The position numbers were made by a program, and so were the translations under genes. Shown here in pieces: positions 1 through 6,910 of a DNA stretch of 17,234 bases. The notes beneath the pieces are model-generated. The model was not told where the DNA came from. It saw only the letters and a list, made by a program, of their open reading frames with translations, and ran no database searches. Source of the DNA: Halieaceae bacterium (GTDB lineage: Bacteria > Pseudomonadota > Gammaproteobacteria > Pseudomonadales > Halieaceae). The stretch lies in NCBI GenBank assembly GCA_018666295.1, contig JABIZW010000144.1, forward strand, positions 1 through 17,234, read 5' to 3'. The first letter of the stretch is position 1, and each line of letters starts with the position of its first letter.

Positions 1-686
1 AGGGCTTGAAAGAGCTGTTCAGGCAGTCGCCCCAGTAGTTGTAAGCCAATCAGTGTGCCGCCAAACCCTGCTGCAATCATGAGGCAGAGTGGAATTAGCC
101 ACTCGGTCCAGAAAAACCCTAAACCGCTAAACAAAAGAACTCGGAAGAGGTTCATGGTTGAGACGGTGGCAGCCATAGTGGCGACTAACTCTTGTTTTCC
201 TGATGTTTGATGGCGCATGTAGGCGGCGACTAAAGGTCCGGTGGCACTGACAAAAACACCAATGAAACTGATCGCGGTCCCAAACACGGTATGATTTTTC
301 AGGCTTTGAGTTTTAACAGCGGGTAGCGGTAACCAGGTTACCAGCAGTGTGAATACCGCGAGCAAAAGAGTGAGTTGGACCTCACTTAGCCAGAATGCCG
401 AAAAGGGCGCGGCGAGTAGCGTACCCAATACTGCACCAACGAGTAGACGCCAAAATAAGGTCGACGACACGTGTGGGCGCATCATCACGGTCCTGCCGGT
501 ATTTGATCCAAGTTGTACGACGCTGTGCAGTGGTACCACGGCAGTAATCGGTACGGTGACGACTAATACGGCGAGTACCAGCGTACCTCCCCCAATACCG
601 ACCGATGCAGTGAGCATTGATGCCACGAAACTGGTTATCAAGAGCAGGTATAAAATGTCAGCAGTGATGGGTAATTCGAGAATCAT
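1..686 (-). CDS. TauE/SafE-family membrane permease, partial (C-terminus off the left edge)
   Basis: Reading the minus strand from ATG at 686 gives an open frame of 228 codons with no stop before base 1, so the 3' end is missing. The protein is very hydrophobic. An N-terminal membrane segment leads into the glycine-rich SVGIGGGTL at about residues 28-36, then a PLHSVVQLGSNTGR stretch (about 52-65). This is the layout of TauE/SafE (DUF81) permeases, which are inner-membrane proteins proposed to export sulfite, sulfoacetate or other small organic anions. A second-half repeat begins with FIGVFVSATGPLVAAYMRH, which also fits the family's two-fold repeat. Family members usually have about 240-270 residues, so only a short tail is missing. 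An in-frame stop (708-710) lies just upstream and no other ATG is available, which fixes the start. The Shine-Dalgarno is weak. The substrate cannot be told from sequence, and neighbouring genes give no sulfur-metabolism context. Confidence 0.85.
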   Translation of the reverse strand, partial: MILELPITADILYLLLITSFVASMLTASVGIGGGTLVLAVLVVTVPITAVVPLHSVVQLGSNTGRTVMMRPHVSSTLFWRLLVGAVLGTLLAAPFSAFWLSEVQLTLLLAVFTLLVTWLPLPAVKTQSLKNHTVFGTAISFIGVFVSATGPLVAAYMRHQTSGKQELVATMAATVSTMNLFRVLLFSGLGFFWTEWLIPLCLMIAAGFGGTLIGLQLLGRLPEQLFQA

Positions 687-772
687 TACAGCAGTCTCAA
701 GTAGAGGTCAGAGCATACCTCAGTCAAGCGGATTCAGCGGATTTAGTGTAAGTGTGTTTTGAGTGGAAGGAT

Positions 773-814
773 CCCCGAAACTCGGAGGGGGAAAAGGGGA
801 GCCGAGTCTCGGGG
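773..814. repeat. Inverted repeat / possible terminator hairpin after the imuA-like gene
   Basis: Bases 773-785 and 802-814 pair as a 13-bp stem with one mismatch (A779/C808) around a 16-base loop. The hairpin starts 12 bases beyond the stop of the ImuA-like gene and before the TauE-type gene, both on the minus strand. It may end the SOS transcript. Neither side has a clear T-run, so it is not a textbook intrinsic terminator and could instead be an mRNA 3'-end stabiliser. Confidence 0.45.
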
Positions 815-825
815 TATTGGGGAAG

Positions 826-1566
826 TTATGCGACAGGTGTTAAGAAGACCCCTGTTTTAGTGGCAACGGCTTTACTGTAAGGCTGCGTAATATGAGGTGC
901 GAGACTGGGGTTTTCGGGTAAGCGAATATCGACTTCACGCTTCCCGCCACGCTGTTTGACGACGCTGACTTCGCGGTAGTTATTGATATGCAAACGCAGT
1001 GATACGGGCGTGGACTCTGATAATGCATCGCTCGACCTGAAGAGGAACAACAAGGTGTCGGTACTGGCCGCGGCTAATTGGAGCTTTCGTATTTCCGCGT
1101 ACCGAAAATGAGTGTTTCCTAACCAGGCAAATACGGCACTGCACGTTGTACTGCGAACGGCTTGCTCTGTGGCCCAGAGGGTTTCATCCCGATGCTTTGG
1201 ATGGACCATGAGTATTTGCTCTGTTGGAATGCTGTGCGCACGTAACAGAGGTGCGTAAGGGGTGTGCGGTGCGTTTATAAACGCTTGCCAACGCTTCTCA
1301 CTGGCAAGTCGCTGCATGGTGGGTAAAAACAGCCCCATGCACTCAGCGCCGTCATGGTCACTTAATACTTCGACCGCGCCGTGTGTTGGCCAGCCACCAA
1401 GTTGCAGCTCCTCATTAAGACAATCAAAACCCGTTGGTACGCTCTGTCTATTATGCCAGTCTGTATTGGCAGACTTAGTGGTTAGAATGACACGTGAGTT
1501 ACTGTGATTGTCGGTTCCTTGCCAAGTGTCGGGACGGTTAATGATCTGTTCAATGGAGTAGCTCAT
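826..1566 (-). CDS. imuA: ImuA/SulA-like SOS-response protein
   Basis: A 246-residue protein resembling ImuA (COG4544), the RecA-related accessory factor of the ImuA-ImuB-DnaE2 translesion mutasome. Visible marks are PTGFDCLNEELQLGGWP (about 44-60), a degenerate nucleotide-loop region EVLSDHDGAECMGLFLP (66-82) lacking GKT, RWQAFINAPHTPYAPLL (92-108), ETLWATEQAVRS (128-139), and the basic tail VVKQRGGKREVDIRL (202-216). The middle (about 92-195) also resembles the cell-division inhibitor SulA, so the SulA role stays possible. The length and the basic C-terminal tail favour ImuA. ATG 1566 was chosen because GGAG sits 7 bases upstream; a longer TTG frame from 1662 would run through the LexA operator. 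Downstream is a permease, not imuB or dnaE2, which is odd for imuA. The LexA box 54 bases upstream strongly suggests DNA-damage induction. Confidence 0.8.
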   Translation of the reverse strand: MSYSIEQIINRPDTWQGTDNHSNSRVILTTKSANTDWHNRQSVPTGFDCLNEELQLGGWPTHGAVEVLSDHDGAECMGLFLPTMQRLASEKRWQAFINAPHTPYAPLLRAHSIPTEQILMVHPKHRDETLWATEQAVRSTTCSAVFAWLGNTHFRYAEIRKLQLAAASTDTLLFLFRSSDALSESTPVSLRLHINNYREVSVVKQRGGKREVDIRLPENPSLAPHITQPYSKAVATKTGVFLTPVA

Positions 1567-1619
1567 GATGTGCTCCGTAAAAATAGGGCTGGTGCTTCTC
1601 AGTAGGGCATCAGCAGAAA

Positions 1620-1639
1620 TACTGTATAAATAAACAGTA
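1620..1639. promoter_or_regulatory. LexA (SOS) box
   Basis: TACTGTATAAATAAACAGTA matches the E. coli LexA operator consensus (TACTGTATATATATACAGTA) at 18 of 20 positions, including both complete CTGT and ACAG half-sites with the correct 8-base spacing. It lies between two divergent genes, 53 bases from the ImuA-like start (1566) and 37 bases from the MFS start (1677). It is therefore placed to repress either or both. Repression of the imuA-like gene is the safer inference, since this family is a known SOS member. Confidence 0.9.
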
Positions 1640-1676
1640 GTTGCATTGTGTTTGAAAAGCAAGAGAGGCGTTATTC

Positions 1677-2930
1677 GTGTGTCGTGAAAAGCGACAGGCT
1701 AGAAGCTCTGCTCTGAGTGAATCGCGATTCCGGCGTTATTACCCTGCGAGTTGGTTTTCTGGGCTTGGGAGTTGGATGCTGCGCTTTATTCTCGGCTGGA
1801 GCGCTTGGGATCTTACCGCTTCTGCGCTCTGGGTGGGTGTGATTGGTGCGCTCATGCTGGCGCCCGCGCTTATCCTTTCACCTTACTTTGGTGTTCAGTC
1901 CGATCGCACGAATCCCCGTCACGCCTTGATCGCATCGATGCTGATTCACGGGGCAATTGGCGTTGTTGGCGCAGCAACAACATTTCTGGGTTTGTTCAAT
2001 ACAATGACCTTGTTGCTCCTTGCTCTCGCATTGGGCTCGGTGTCGGCTATGCACAGTCCGATGCGACTGGCGTTGGTCCCTCTTCTAGTCCCCCGTACCG
2101 CACTCCCCAGTGCGGTCGGACTGACGGCCATGTCATTTAACATTGCACGTATCGTGGGGCCCGCCATTTGCGCTGTAATTATTGCGGAATTAGGGGTGGG
2201 TTGGGCGTGGGCGAGCGCCGTCATTATATTTACTGTCGCCGGAAGTATTTTGACAAGTTTACGAGGGGTCGGCACGCGCGAGATTCGATCGAGGAAGAGT
2301 ATTAATCGAGAGTTCATTGAGGGTATTCACTACGTTCGCAGCAACGCGGCCATTCTTTTGATTTTAAGTTCTACGGTGATTAATGGACTTTTGGGACGCA
2401 GTCTTATCGAACTACTGCCGGCGGTATCTGGTCGTCTGTTGATCGGCGGCCCGACCGAACTGGCATGGCTGACCGCCGCGGCCGGTGTGGGTGCTGTTAT
2501 GGGCGGGTTGCTCATGAGCAGACAGCGCGCTCAAGTCGATTGGTTATATACACTCATTCTAATCGCGTTAATTAGTGCCGTAACGTTACTCGCCACGCTG
2601 GCATGGCTGAATTCTTTGGCTCTACTTGCCGGGATGATCGGATGCCTGAGTTTCGTCACCACAGTGGCAGGAACGGGCTGTCAAACGTTGACCCAGTTGG
2701 TTGTGGATGAACGCTATCACGGCCGTGTGATGAGTTTGTGGTCAATGACGATGATGGCGTCCCCGGCATTCGGTGCGGCAACAAACGGTGCAGTAGCAGA
2801 GTGGTTTGGGTTTGTGCCTGCCTTTAGTATGGCGTCAGCACTGGGTCTGATGGCTGTTGGCGGACTCTATCTGCGCCGTCGGATTATTGCCGAGCCAGAG
2901 GCAATCGAGACGACAAGCGACTCGAGGTAA
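1677..2930 (+). CDS. Major facilitator superfamily transporter (MFS_3/EntS-like)
   Basis: A 417-residue integral membrane protein with repeated hydrophobic segments consistent with about 12 helices. The loop between helices 2 and 3 carries FGVQSDRTNPRHAL (about 71-84), a version of MFS motif A (GxxxDRxxRR). The second half has NGLLGRSLIELLPA and a late AVMGGLLMSRQRAQ loop. The overall pattern resembles the EntS/MFS_3 group, inner-membrane proton-driven exporters of siderophores, drugs or metabolites. The substrate cannot be read from the sequence. The start is GTG at 1677 with AGAGG about 9 bases upstream. The gene is divergent from the ImuA-like gene and begins 37 bases beyond the LexA box, so SOS control is possible. 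Its last 64 bases overlap the 3' end of holA on the other strand. Confidence 0.85.
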   Translation: MCREKRQARSSALSESRFRRYYPASWFSGLGSWMLRFILGWSAWDLTASALWVGVIGALMLAPALILSPYFGVQSDRTNPRHALIASMLIHGAIGVVGAATTFLGLFNTMTLLLLALALGSVSAMHSPMRLALVPLLVPRTALPSAVGLTAMSFNIARIVGPAICAVIIAELGVGWAWASAVIIFTVAGSILTSLRGVGTREIRSRKSINREFIEGIHYVRSNAAILLILSSTVINGLLGRSLIELLPAVSGRLLIGGPTELAWLTAAAGVGAVMGGLLMSRQRAQVDWLYTLILIALISAVTLLATLAWLNSLALLAGMIGCLSFVTTVAGTGCQTLTQLVVDERYHGRVMSLWSMTMMASPAFGAATNGAVAEWFGFVPAFSMASALGLMAVGGLYLRRRIIAEPEAIETTSDSR

Positions 2931-3892
2931 TCCCAGCAATCGCCGGGCATAAATCCCTTTGCACTGCCGTCTGCCGCAAAGTTTAAGCTCAAGCACTCTT
3001 CTAAGCTTTTGCGGTCGTGACGCGCAAGCGCCTGTTGCATAAGATTGAGGCGGCTCCTCCAGACACCCAGGCGATCGAGTGCAGTGCCTGGCGCCGCTCC
3101 CTTTTGAACTAGGCACTGCGCATCAATCAGCAGTCTTAATTCTTTCGATACGGGCCATAGAATCGCAGGGACAGCATTACCTTCAGCTTTGAGGCCTCTC
3201 AGTGCCCGCAGAGCACCTTTAGCATCGCCTGAAAGCGCCGCATCGATCATGACGAATGCGTTGTATCGTGCACTGTCGCCCACGGATTGCGCGACTTGCT
3301 CAGCGGTGACGTGTTTGTCAGTCGCAAGCAGTGCGAGCTTCTCTACCTCCTGAGCGGCGGCAAGCGCATTACCCTCCACTCGCTCCGTCAGCAGAGACAC
3401 GGCCTCCCGATCACAGGTTAAGCCAAGGCGCTTGATTCGCTGCTCGATCCAAGAGGGCATTTCGCGCGCGCTGATAGGCCACACGGTCACAACTGAGCCG
3501 TTTTTATCGAGCGCGGTGTACCACTTTGCGCGCTGCGACTGCTTGTCTATCTTGCCTGCAACAACCAGCAGAACGTTATCGCTGCCAAGCGCTAAGTACT
3601 CCTGCAGAACTTTGCTGCCTTCTGCGCCGGGCTTGCCACTGTCGACTTGTATTTCAATCAACTTGCGATCTGCAAAAAGCGACATTGAACTCGCACTGTG
3701 AATCAAGCTCTGCCAGCCATCCTTATCAGCTGCATTGATTCGTTCGCGCTCTACGCAGCCTGCAGCCCGTGCGGCGGCTCTAATGACATCGGTACACTCT
3801 TGAATAATCAGCGGCTCGGCACCGGTGACCAAGTAGCAGGGGGCAACACCTTGTTTGAGGTGTTGCTCGAGCTGTTCAGGTCTGATTTGCAT
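2867..3892 (-). CDS. holA: DNA polymerase III subunit delta
   Basis: A 341-residue protein, the usual length of HolA, the delta 'wrench' of the clamp loader that opens the beta sliding clamp. Recognisable parts are the N-terminal MQIRPEQLEQHLKQG and YLVTGAEPLIIQE (about 20-32), the SLFADRKLIEI region (about 70-80), VTVWPISAREMPSWIEQRIKRLG, LTERVEGNALAAAQEVEKLALL, and the C-terminal collar region. There is no Walker A motif, as expected, because delta does not bind ATP. ATG 3892 lies 17 bases inside the end of lptE, so the two are probably translationally coupled. In E. coli holA is followed by nadD; here it meets a convergent MFS gene whose 3' end it overlaps by 64 bp. Confidence 0.95.
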   Translation of the reverse strand: MQIRPEQLEQHLKQGVAPCYLVTGAEPLIIQECTDVIRAAARAAGCVERERINAADKDGWQSLIHSASSMSLFADRKLIEIQVDSGKPGAEGSKVLQEYLALGSDNVLLVVAGKIDKQSQRAKWYTALDKNGSVVTVWPISAREMPSWIEQRIKRLGLTCDREAVSLLTERVEGNALAAAQEVEKLALLATDKHVTAEQVAQSVGDSARYNAFVMIDAALSGDAKGALRALRGLKAEGNAVPAILWPVSKELRLLIDAQCLVQKGAAPGTALDRLGVWRSRLNLMQQALARHDRKSLEECLSLNFAADGSAKGFMPGDCWDYLESLVVSIASGSAIIRRRR

Positions 3893-4415
3893 AGTGTGCT
3901 GCGATTGTGTAATTCAACCGTCGAGTAAGCGCTGCGACTAGGGCGGTGCGAAGCTCCTCTTGGAGCAGTCGTAACTCTTCTGTTTTACCCACCACGTTAA
4001 GCGGATCATTGAGCATTTGGTCCACCACCGTGACGGTTTCGTTTTCGATAAGCCACTCTCCATTGAGCTTCAATGAAAACACAACACTGGCTCGGAGTTC
4101 GATCTCTGCAGCACGGGCTCTGGCGGTAAGCGAGAGACTGCGCTGCTCAAACGTTTCAAGATCAACGTATAGCGTAAGACCTGCGTCACTTGTCGATGAC
4201 AAGGAGGCGCCCTGCCGCTGCAGTGCGCTCCTGAGTTGTCCTGAAAATTCACTGCTGGGCGCCGCGCTCACGAGCGCAACAGGATAGCGACTCAAGGTGT
4301 CAGCTCGGTCACTTTGGCCTCGTAATTCAAACCCGCAAGCCACCAAAGAAGTCGCAAGTAGAATACTTGCAACGGCGTTGAGTACTGAGCGGTGGTGTTT
4401 AGTTAGCGACCACAT
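3876..4415 (-). CDS. lptE: LPS-assembly lipoprotein LptE
   Basis: A 179-residue predicted outer-membrane lipoprotein. LptE plugs the LptD barrel and helps insert lipopolysaccharide into the outer leaflet. The N-terminus is a lipoprotein signal peptide: charged MWSLTKHHR, a hydrophobic core, then the lipobox LVAC (residues 24-27), giving lipidated Cys27 followed by GFELRG, typical of LptE. The rest is weakly conserved, as is usual in this family, with the conserved late motif LLQEELRTALVAALTRRL. ATG 4415 has AGGGA about 9 bases upstream; a TTG two codons earlier is less likely. The start overlaps the end of leuS by 17 bases, and the stop overlaps the holA start by 17 bases. The gene lies in the expected leuS-lptE-holA order. 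Confidence 0.93.
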   Translation of the reverse strand: MWSLTKHHRSVLNAVASILLATSLVACGFELRGQSDRADTLSRYPVALVSAAPSSEFSGQLRSALQRQGASLSSTSDAGLTLYVDLETFEQRSLSLTARARAAEIELRASVVFSLKLNGEWLIENETVTVVDQMLNDPLNVVGKTEELRLLQEELRTALVAALTRRLNYTIAAHYANQT

Positions 4416-6858
4416 TAACAAGCTTCCCTGGCACGACGATGACCTTTCGGACCGTTAGCCCTTCGGTGAACCGCAGCACATTTTCATGTTCGAGTGCGGC
4501 CGTTTCGATAACGTCTTTGCCGGCATCCACCGAAACGGATAGTTTGGCGCGCACCTTGCCGTTAACTTGAACAACAATTTCAATTTCATCACGCGTGAGT
4601 GCATTTTCGTCCAGTAAAGGCCACGAGGCATTCAGCAGGCTATTGTTCGTCAGCTCAGCGTAAAGCACCTCACTGATGTGCGGCACAATGGGCGCCAGTA
4701 ACAATACAGCCGCTGTGAGGCCCTCATCAACCACAGCGACGTCCTCGGCGGCGTCACCACTGTGTCTACTGAGCTCGTTGCAAAGCTCCATGACCGCGGC
4801 TACCGCGGTATTAAAGGTTTGTCGTCGACCGTAATCATCACTGACTTTGGCAATCGTCTCGTGAGTCTTTCTACGGATATTCTTTTGCGCTTTGCTGAGT
4901 GATGCAACGGTGAGATCAATCGCCTGCGCACTGACCTGACGGTCTTGCACCAGACGCCACAGACGCTTCAAGAAACGATAAGAGCCGTCAACGCCTGCGT
5001 CTGACCACTCCAGAGACTGTTCTGGGGGCGCTGCAAACATACTGAACAACCGCACTGTGTCCGCGCCGTAGCGGTCGATGAGCGCCTGAGGATCAACAGT
5101 ATTGCCTTTAGACTTTGACATCTTAGCGCCGTCTTTAAGCACCATTCCTTGCGTGAGTAACCGCTCGAAAGGTTCGTCGGAGTCGACCAAGCCCTCGTCT
5201 CGAAGCAGTTTATGGAAGAACCGCGCGTAGAGTAGGTGCAAGATGGCGTGCTCAATCCCGCCCACATATTGATCGACGGGTAACCAGTAGTTAGCCGCCT
5301 CAGGGTCGAGCATTCCGTCTTCAAAATCGGGACAGGTGAAACGGGCGTAGTACCAGGACGACTGCATAAAGGTATCGAACGTGTCGGTCTCGCGTTCGTA
5401 GACCTGCCCATCGAGCTCGAATTGACGCCAGCTCAGATCTGTTTTGATGGGCGACGAAACACCATCCATCACCACATCCTCAGGCAGCAACGACGGCAGT
5501 CGATCTGCGGGAATAGGAATTTCCCCACCGTCTGGAAGATTGATCATCGGAATGGGTGTGCCCCAATAGCGTTGTCGTGAAACACCCCAGTCACGAAGTC
5601 GATACTGCGTAGTGACGCTACCTAACCCTTTTTGAGACAGTGCATCTGCGATCTGATCGAAGGCATCTTCAAAGGACAGCCCCGTGTAGGCGCCTGAAGC
5701 CGTCAGTTTGCCTTTTGCGGTATGAGCCGCTTCTGAGACATTGGCAGGCTCTCCCTGCTCGTTGCAAATCACCGTGTTGATCGGTAGCCCATATTGGCGA
5801 GCGAATTCCCAGTCTCTGTCATCGTGTGCGGGAACTGCCATGACAGCACCGGAGCCGTAATCCATGAGCACGTAGTTAGCGACCCACACTGAGATGGGCT
5901 CCCCTGTTAGGGGGTGGTTTGCTACAAGACCGGTATCAAACCCTCGCTTTTGCGCGCGCGCCATGTCCGCCTGCGCAACAGAGGATTTCTTACAGTTGTC
6001 GATAAACGCAGCCAGCGCGGTGTTTGTTTTCGCAAGCTCTAAACTAATCGGGTGTTCCGCGGCAAGGCTCAGGTAGCTGACGCCGAATAGGGTGTCGGGG
6101 CGTGTTGTGTACACCTCGATTTTGTCGAGATCTGCTATGCGATCTGTGAGTTCAAAGGCGAGCTCGACGCCACGACTTTTCCCGATCCAATTTCGCTGCA
6201 TGAGACGAACAGGCTCCGGCCAGCCGTCAAGTCGATCCAAATTCTCTAAAAGTTCGTCGGCGTAATGTGTGATTCGTATGAACCACTGGGGTATTTCACG
6301 CCGCTCGACCTCTGCGCCTGATCGCCACCCACGGCCGTCAATTACTTGTTCGTTTGCAAGTACGGTCTGGTCGACAGGATCCCAGTTGACCGTCGACATC
6401 TTTTTATAGACCAATCCCTTGTCATGCAGTCGCGTAAAAAACCATTGCTCCCATCGATAATACTCGGGCGAGCAGGTGGTGAGTTCTCGATCCCAGTCGT
6501 AGGCGAAGCCCAGTCGCTTAAGCTGCCTGCGCATTTCTGCAATATTGCTTTTTGTCCAATCGGCAGGCGCCACTTTTTTCTGTATGGCGGCATTTTCTGC
6601 CGGGAGTCCAAAGGCGTCCCATCCCATGGGCTGCAGGACATTCTTCCCCATCATGCGTTGGTAGCGTGCGATCACATCTGCAATGGTGTAATTGCGCACA
6701 TGCCCCATGTGAAGCTTGCCGCTGGGGTAGGGGAACATTGCGAGGCAATAGAACTTTTCACGGTTGGGATCGATGCTTGCAGCGAACGTGCCGCTCGCCT
6801 CCCACGAGGACTGAATTTCTACTTCAAGGTGTTCGGGTTGGTATTCGGGTGAGCTCAT
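4399..6858 (-). CDS. leuS: Leucyl-tRNA synthetase
   Basis: An 819-residue class I aminoacyl-tRNA synthetase that charges tRNA-Leu in the cytoplasm. The HIGH motif appears as HMGH (residues 50-53) within FPYPSGKLHMGHVRNYT, and the KMSKS motif is intact at about 579-583. The inserted CP1 editing domain is present, with the threonine-rich TTRPDTLFG and the GSGAVMAVPAHDDRD segment that carries the conserved editing aspartate. The C-terminus ends in the tRNA-binding domain with VQVNGKVRAKL. Length is slightly below the usual 860. ATG 6858 gives the typical YxPxxLE start (EYQPEHLEVEIQSSW). No clear Shine-Dalgarno precedes it. The gene lies 52 bases after lnt and overlaps lptE by 17 bases. Confidence 0.98.
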   Translation of the reverse strand: MSSPEYQPEHLEVEIQSSWEASGTFAASIDPNREKFYCLAMFPYPSGKLHMGHVRNYTIADVIARYQRMMGKNVLQPMGWDAFGLPAENAAIQKKVAPADWTKSNIAEMRRQLKRLGFAYDWDRELTTCSPEYYRWEQWFFTRLHDKGLVYKKMSTVNWDPVDQTVLANEQVIDGRGWRSGAEVERREIPQWFIRITHYADELLENLDRLDGWPEPVRLMQRNWIGKSRGVELAFELTDRIADLDKIEVYTTRPDTLFGVSYLSLAAEHPISLELAKTNTALAAFIDNCKKSSVAQADMARAQKRGFDTGLVANHPLTGEPISVWVANYVLMDYGSGAVMAVPAHDDRDWEFARQYGLPINTVICNEQGEPANVSEAAHTAKGKLTASGAYTGLSFEDAFDQIADALSQKGLGSVTTQYRLRDWGVSRQRYWGTPIPMINLPDGGEIPIPADRLPSLLPEDVVMDGVSSPIKTDLSWRQFELDGQVYERETDTFDTFMQSSWYYARFTCPDFEDGMLDPEAANYWLPVDQYVGGIEHAILHLLYARFFHKLLRDEGLVDSDEPFERLLTQGMVLKDGAKMSKSKGNTVDPQALIDRYGADTVRLFSMFAAPPEQSLEWSDAGVDGSYRFLKRLWRLVQDRQVSAQAIDLTVASLSKAQKNIRRKTHETIAKVSDDYGRRQTFNTAVAAVMELCNELSRHSGDAAEDVAVVDEGLTAAVLLLAPIVPHISEVLYAELTNNSLLNASWPLLDENALTRDEIEIVVQVNGKVRAKLSVSVDAGKDVIETAALEHENVLRFTEGLTVRKVIVVPGKLVNVVAN

Positions 6859-6910
6859 GGGGTACGACGTTGTCTGGTATCAAGTGGGGACGTCGATGAG
6901 TTTATCAGCA

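Noticed and set aside
349..762. Plus-strand 137-codon reading frame
   Set aside because: It lies opposite the TauE-type permease, resembles no family and is Ser/Thr-rich, as expected for an antisense shadow.
1567..1662. N-terminal extension of the ImuA-like frame to a TTG at 1662
   Set aside because: It would translate through the LexA operator; ATG 1566 has a good GGAG site and a family-like N-terminus.
6346..6852. Plus-strand 168-codon reading frame opposite leuS
   Set aside because: It is antisense to strongly conserved LeuRS sequence and has no recognisable domain.
6864..6895. Inverted repeat CGACGT/ACGTCG before leuS, considered as an operator or T-box-like leader
   Set aside because: Only 6 bp with a 20-base loop, and the 52-base gap is too small for a T-box or known leader; treated as chance.
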